The position numbers and the translations under genes are program-made. Positions 58,887 through 64,000 of a DNA stretch of 64,000 bases are shown piece by piece. The stretch's first letter is position 1. Every line of letters starts with the position of its first letter. The notes beneath the pieces are model-generated. The model worked only from the letters and a program-made list of their open reading frames with translations, was not told the DNA's origin and made no database searches. The DNA lies in the NCBI GenBank assembly GCA_022606135.1, contig JABYQN010000006.1, positions 1,488,001-1,552,000 of the forward strand, in the 5' to 3' direction. Source of the DNA: Fomes fomentarius. Taxonomy: Eukaryota > Basidiomycota > Agaricomycetes > Polyporales > Polyporaceae.

Positions 58887-61800
58887 ATGCCAGTAACGAC
58901 TGCGTCAGCCGCTGCACACATCACTCCAGGTAGTACACCACACTTGGCACTAGTCTTCCCTGTGCGCTCTGACAACCTCGTCCTAGTCGTCTTGAAGACT
59001 TTCTACAATCACACGAAGCGTAAATTCAAGGATGGGGACTCGACAGAGAAGGCTTGGGACGACCTCATGTACGACGAGTGAGTAACGCTCTGTGGGGCAA
59101 TGTAACGGGGTCAATCTATCAACTACCATCCAAGGGCCTTCCATATTGTCAAAGCCTTCATTGAACTTGGAACTCGGAACACTGTGGAGTCTCTACAAGC
59201 ATAGTGGGTTATGTCAATCTCACCATCACCTTAACAGTGGTCTCACTCCGCATTCAGTACCAACACGCATGTCCCAGCGCCTTTCTGGTGTGCAGTAGTA
59301 CCAGCCAAAATTCCTCTCCCATCGTGCAACCAAGCCGCCGACGCGCTTATAGAATGGTTCGGTCCAGAAGAGTTGAAGACCGTAGTCGGCGGAGAGAGGT
59401 GGTGGCAAGTCCGAGGGCTAGAGTGGATCGATGCCGAATGGATTACCGAGAAGGAATACCTTGAAGACCGGGACTTCCCTCAAGAGAACAAATTCACGGA
59501 CGATGAGAAGACAACGATGCGCATGGAACATTTAGAGAGAGTGATGGTATGCGCTCAAGAAAATCTTAACTATACACATACTGATGCAAGCATTTAGCTG
59601 TATGTCCACGGAGGTGAGCACTGTCTACTGTTCCTAAGCGGTCATTAGATTTAACACTTCAGCAGGCGCGTACTTCTGGGGATCAGTCAGTACGTGCTAG
59701 ATTTCACTTCGAAGTTATTATTGCTCATGACGGCACAGATACGCACCGCTACCAAATCATCCGTTATGGTATGTGAAACATGATGCCATTCACCAGGTGT
59801 CTGTAACCGCTTGCTCACATGAAAACGTGCACTGTCTCATAGCGAGGAAAATGAGAGGGCGCGCGTTCGCGGTCAACTATCGGTGGGTTCTGCTGCGCTG
59901 TTTCTATCTGGTGAATGCCAACGTTGTGGAACATCAGCAAAGCACCGCAATACCCCTGGCCATGTCCTCTACAAGATGTCTTGGCGGCGTGTAAGTTCGT
60001 AGTTGTGCTCAGAATTAACGATGTTGAATGGGCACATGTTCCTTGTCGACCTGTAGACTTCTACCTGACCGCGCCTCCCCCTGGTTCTGTGCATCGAGCT
60101 GTTCTGCCGTCTAAATTGGTTTTCGCGGGGGATTCTGCGGGGGCTGCTCTATGCCTGACTGCTTTAACGGTACTGAGAGATCTCGGTCTTCCGCAACCAG
60201 CGGGTGCAGTACTCATTAGCCCATGGGTCGACATGACGCACAGCTTTCCCAGCGTAATGAAAAATTCTGCGACGGTGGGCGTCTCTCATCTCCTATTCTG
60301 ATGCCCTGTCGTTGATTATGTTCTCTACAGGACATCATTCCGCCACATGGCTTCATTCATAAGCCTTCTACCCTCTGGCCCGTACATCCTAAACCCGAGG
60401 GCGGATATCCCCGTGTCATACCCACCAAGACCAAGCCACCGCCCCAACCTGGTCATGCCGACAAGCTCAAACCCAACACTGAAGAGGTTGTCAATCAGAT
60501 CAGGGAACGGCTGCAACAGACCATGGAGCGAGGCGAAGAAGTGCATTCATCGGACCTTCGGGATGACCCTACAGAGATCCTCTCACAAAAGGAGATGCAA
60601 TCGCAGGGCGCCGTGGATGTGTCCGACGGCGCGACATCGCCGACGAACGGATCTCCTACCGCAGGCGCAGATGACGAGAACACCGAGAGCGCGAATGAGG
60701 ATCTCGACATCGCTCTGGACTTCTGGGAGCCGAAACCGCCAAAGGTCCTGATGGAGCACCCCAATGCCATACCGTGGGAGCTCCGCGCTCAGATCCAGCT
60801 TTACGCCACGACGGAGTACGTATCCTCAACAAACAAGAACGCCGAGCCGCGGGTGGAGACTGACACTTGACCATAGGCAGCTGTCGCATCCACTTGTCTC
60901 TCCAATCCTACAATCGTCCCTCGGAAATCTATGCCCACTATACATCCTGGCTGGCGATGGCGAATGCCTGAGGGACGAGATCATTTACCTTGCACACAAG
61001 GCAGCCCATCCGAAAGATTATCCCACTAGGAAGGGGGTGTTGCGCGATGGACATAGACAGAAGGAGAATGTGGAGAAGTTCCAAACCCCGACCAAGGTGG
61101 GCGCTCGAACTTATATGCACTGTTCCCTGTTCCCTCAATGTGATACCTAGATCCATCTGCAAGTGTTCGACGGTGCGTAATACCCTCTGATTCTATCTCT
61201 CTCACTTCGCTCAATGTATAGTTTGAACAGACATGTGTCACGTTTTGACTGTCTTCACGTTCACCGATGCGGTACGTTCGAATTCAGCACGAACATATCC
61301 ATATCTTCTCCTCATACCCCTCTACTACGCAGGCCAAGTATGCGTACCGGTCGATCACGGAGTTCGTGAAACATGTCACCGACAATTCTGACGAACACCT
61401 GGATCGCAATCCCTTCCCCGTACCGCATGAGGCAAACACTGAAGTGTCCGACTCTCAGTCAAGAGTTGGCACTGATTCGTCGTCCTCGCCGGAGACGTCC
61501 TCTCGTGCCCCTAAGATGCCTCTGAGCCCCGGAAAGTCCGACGTTCGATCAAATGAAGAGGTCGCCGAGAAACACGTCGAACAGAATGAGCCCGAGCATT
61601 TCTCCCCAGAGAGCAAGCCAGCCAGTCACCAGAATGCCGGATCGGTATGTTCAATGGACATTCGTGGTAACTCGCCGCTCTAATTTGAGCGCAGGACATC
61701 CCTGCCGTTTTCATGATCAGAGAGCGCGTGGACGTGTTTGGCAAGATTCGCCCCATGGAACCGGCAGAGGACATCGAGGCTTTGTGTATCCGGCCTCAAG

Positions 61801-62568
61801 AGATCGGAATCATCAAGGAGCAGCCCGTTCGTCGGTGGCTGAGTGGACAAGAAGCATGGGATAAGAAGTACAAGCGCACTGCTGAGCACGTTCTCCGCAA
61901 GCGGAAACAATACGAAGAGAAGGCTCAGCGGTTGTTGGATCATGCACGAGAGCAGGGACTTATCCACGACCAGTTGCAGCCGACCCGCTCGACTGCGTCA
62001 GTTGCCGATGACGTCTCGTCTGTGGGGGAGGTCGAGCCTCAACGACGTTGGGGTATGTGCTGTCAAAATGCATGGTCACTTAAATTCCCTCACGCACGAT
62101 TTGTCAGGTCCTTTAGATCTCAAAGACGAACGACCGCCTCCTTCTGCCGTAGCTGCGAGAAGAGACACCGTAAGTACCACGCGTACGCCTCGTCTACTTA
62201 TTACAATTTAACGTACCATATAGCACGAGGCTGTCGCCCTTCTTAAGAAGACGCTCTATCACAACGCCCCAGTCACGCATCACAAAGTGCCCAAGTTCAA
62301 GACGTCCGACGCCTTGCGCGCCGCATTTGATCCTGATGACCATCCGATCGAGGCGCCGCAGCAGTCTGTGTCGGAACAGCAAGTCCACGCACAGGTCATT
62401 CCTGTGCACGGCCTGCGTATCTGGCAGTCGTTGGTCGAGTTCGTCCAGTTGCTGACGTTGCTGTGGTTTTGCTGCACTAACGAGCTAGCCGTCCTCGCTC
62501 AGGCTGTTTATGCGCAAGAGCACAAAGAAGGTGGAGGATGGGATACGGTCAACAAAGGACAGGATTAA
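58887..62568 (+). CDS. Alpha/beta-hydrolase fold-3 (HSL-like) esterase/lipase with long C-terminal extension
   Basis: Many exons (at least 12) between the ATG at 58887 and a stop at 62566-62568. Key pieces: exon 1 to 59077, then a large exon ending at about 59544 with [14 protein letters not shown] and [14 protein letters not shown]. The oxyanion motif is assembled from tiny exons: LYVHGG then AYFWGSV then [13 protein letters not shown] then [28 protein letters not shown] follows and the nucleophile elbow [12 protein letters not shown] (catalytic Ser). [14 protein letters not shown] plausibly contributes the acidic residue, and the His is likely downstream. After the fold comes a long hydrophilic tail with [16 protein letters not shown] and basic/coiled segments. 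Homologues in Agaricomycetes are annotated as steryl acetyl hydrolases or lipases; the substrate is unproven. The last exon boundary is uncertain. Confidence 0.82.
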
Positions 62569-63161
62569 CGGGTCTCCCAATGGCGAAGGTTTATGACAGA
62601 TCCCCCTCCAGCAATTGTTTAGATTGGGGCAAGCCTTCTGTTCGCTGTTCTACGCGATCGACGATGATTGAACTGGACTCCCGCAGAGCTTGCCTTATTA
62701 GATTATGATGCATCTTACTATACCCTTCACCTTCACCGGATAGACAATATCATACGCGGACACTACTATAGAATCTTTTCCCCTAGAAATTCTCGAGCAT
62801 GTAAATTACAACGCAAGCAGTACCTCATCACGATAGATTTGTCCGCACCGCATACACGAGGACTCGGAAGTGGAAGAACGCTTTCCTGGCACTTCCGCTT
62901 ACAATACGCGACCAACGCCGTTTGTGCATGGTTCGATCCATCAAGCGGACCGGGGCGGGGAAGACTGGCGTGGGAAAATCTATGTCAGCAAGAATCTTCC
63001 GTGTCTGAACATAAACCCTCCGCCCTCGTCCGTTTGTGCGTCGTCTCTCGACCTCTTCCTTGCCCTGCTCGCATACCCCATGTAAGTCATCCTGAACGCG
63101 TCGAACGCATCCACATATTGACTCGCTGCTTTTTAGTTCTTTCTCATAGCTCGTCGAAAAG
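62569..63161. other. intergenic, alpha-tubulin promoter side
   Basis: Upstream region of the tubulin gene, with CT-rich leader from about 63010 to 63150. Frames seen here have no motif. Confidence 0.4.
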
Positions 63162-64000
63162 ATGCGTGAAGTCATCTCCGTCCACGTTGGTCAGGCTGGT
63201 GTCCAAATCGGTAACGCATGCTGTGAGTTGGCACCTCAATGCTCCCTCTCCTCCGCCTACACGTCCAGTCCATCGCGAGGATCGACGCGTCGTCCCGCTG
63301 TCGGATCTGTTTGAAGTTGTCTATATCCGAAATTATTGACGTGCATTGCCATTGCCTTGTAGGGGAACTTTACACAGTTGAGCATGGTCTCGGCGTAAGT
63401 GATCTTTGTCTACATCACCCAGATTCTTCGATTGACTGAATCTATAGCCCGATGGTCGCCTTATGGATGGCTCCCCGTCCGCCCATGATGATGGCTTCAG
63501 CACCTTTTTCTCGGAGACTTCCTCCGGCAAGCACGTGCCTCGGTCCCTCTACGTCGACTTGGAGCCCAATGTTATTGATGAGGTTCGGAATGGCACATAC
63601 AAGAGCCTATTCCATCCCGAGACCCTTGTGACGGGCAAGGAAGATGCCGCCAGCAACTGTAAGTGGCAGTTGTGTTGTTGGACTTGCTATACTTTGTGGT
63701 CTGACTGCGTGTCTCCAGACGCTCGTGGCCACTATACCATTGGCAAGGAGCAGATCGACGTTGTGATGGACAAGATTCGCCGGCTGGCCGACAATTGCAA
63801 TGGTCTTCAGGGCTTCTTCGTCTTCCACTCGTTCGGCGGTGGAACTGGTTCTGGTTTCGGTGCTCTTGTCTTGGAACGCCTCTCCACCGACTATGGCAAG
63901 AAGTCGAAGCTAGAGTTCAGCGTGTACCCCGCACCGACGATGGCTAACTCTGTCGTCGAGCCGTACAACTCGGTTCTCACCACCCATACCACGCTCGAGC
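63162..64000 (+). CDS. Alpha-tubulin (5' part, runs off the window)
   Basis: Model: join(63162..63222, 63363..63394, 63448..63658, 63719..>64000), about 195 residues present. The start [20 protein letters not shown] with [11 protein letters not shown] (completed across introns 1 and 2) and [20 protein letters not shown] mark alpha- rather than beta-tubulin, which begins [49 protein letters not shown] and the GTP-binding [16 protein letters not shown] follow, then [15 protein letters not shown] at the edge. It is a core microtubule subunit. Three short 5' introns are usual for fungal tubulins. The missing part should encode the other half or more of about 450 residues. Confidence 0.96.

Overview
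The window is nuclear DNA of a filamentous basidiomycete, most likely an Agaricomycete. The signs are dense genes with many short GT-AG introns (mostly about 45-70 nt), very small exons, F-box and Ser/Thr-rich wall or membrane proteins typical of mushroom-forming fungi, and a membrane-anchored GH9 cellulase. There are no bacterial operons, no CRISPR array, no rRNA, and I saw no tRNA. I rebuilt gene models by hand from conserved protein frames plus splice signals. For almost every gene all exon phases close, and the coding lengths are exact multiples of three.

Layout, left to right. (1) 0.5-7 kb: an F-box protein, a GFO/IDH/MocA oxidoreductase on the minus strand, and a secreted, C-terminally anchored GH9 endoglucanase. 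(2) 7.4-14 kb, all minus: sulfite reductase flavoprotein subunit (MET10 type), a bacterial-type uracil phosphoribosyltransferase, and a secreted spherulin-4-like protein. (3) 14.6-20.8 kb: a ubiquitin-like HERP/Usa1-like ER protein, the regulatory subunit of protein kinase A, and a Ser/Thr-rich single-pass membrane protein. (4) 21.7-25.6 kb: a tandem segmental duplication carrying an orphan multi-pass membrane protein gene. Copy B is intact with 8 exons; copy A is decayed. (5) 25.6-28 kb: a 14-exon MFS vitamin/anion transporter with a 13-nt microexon, followed by 2.8 kb with no gene I can support. (6) 30.7-40.3 kb: a Ytp1-like membrane protein, a ChaC gamma-glutamylcyclotransferase with microexons, exocyst SEC10, and a mitochondrial enoyl-CoA/methylglutaconyl-CoA hydratase. 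(7) 40.9-44.5 kb: a second Ser/Thr-rich single-pass membrane protein with a Tyr/Asn/Gln repeat tail, and an orphan coiled-coil protein. (8) 45.1-48.4 kb: an ACMSD-like amidohydrolase converging on quinolinate phosphoribosyltransferase. (9) 48.7-53.8 kb: a GPI-anchored protein, Gemin2, a lysine-rich nuclear-type protein sharing a short divergent promoter with Gemin2, and a His/Arg-rich small protein. (10) 55-64 kb: a protoglobin-type heme protein, a dual-specificity phosphatase, a long alpha/beta-hydrolase, and the 5' part of alpha-tubulin running off the right edge.

Most genes are unrelated housekeeping functions. The one place where neighbours appear to act on the same pathway is the ACMSD-like/QPRT pair, where the tryptophan-to-NAD route branches at quinolinate. 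The strongest candidates for something undescribed are the duplicated orphan membrane-protein locus, the Agaricomycete-type orphan protein at 42.8-44.5 kb, the N-terminally extended eukaryotic protoglobin, and the microexons.
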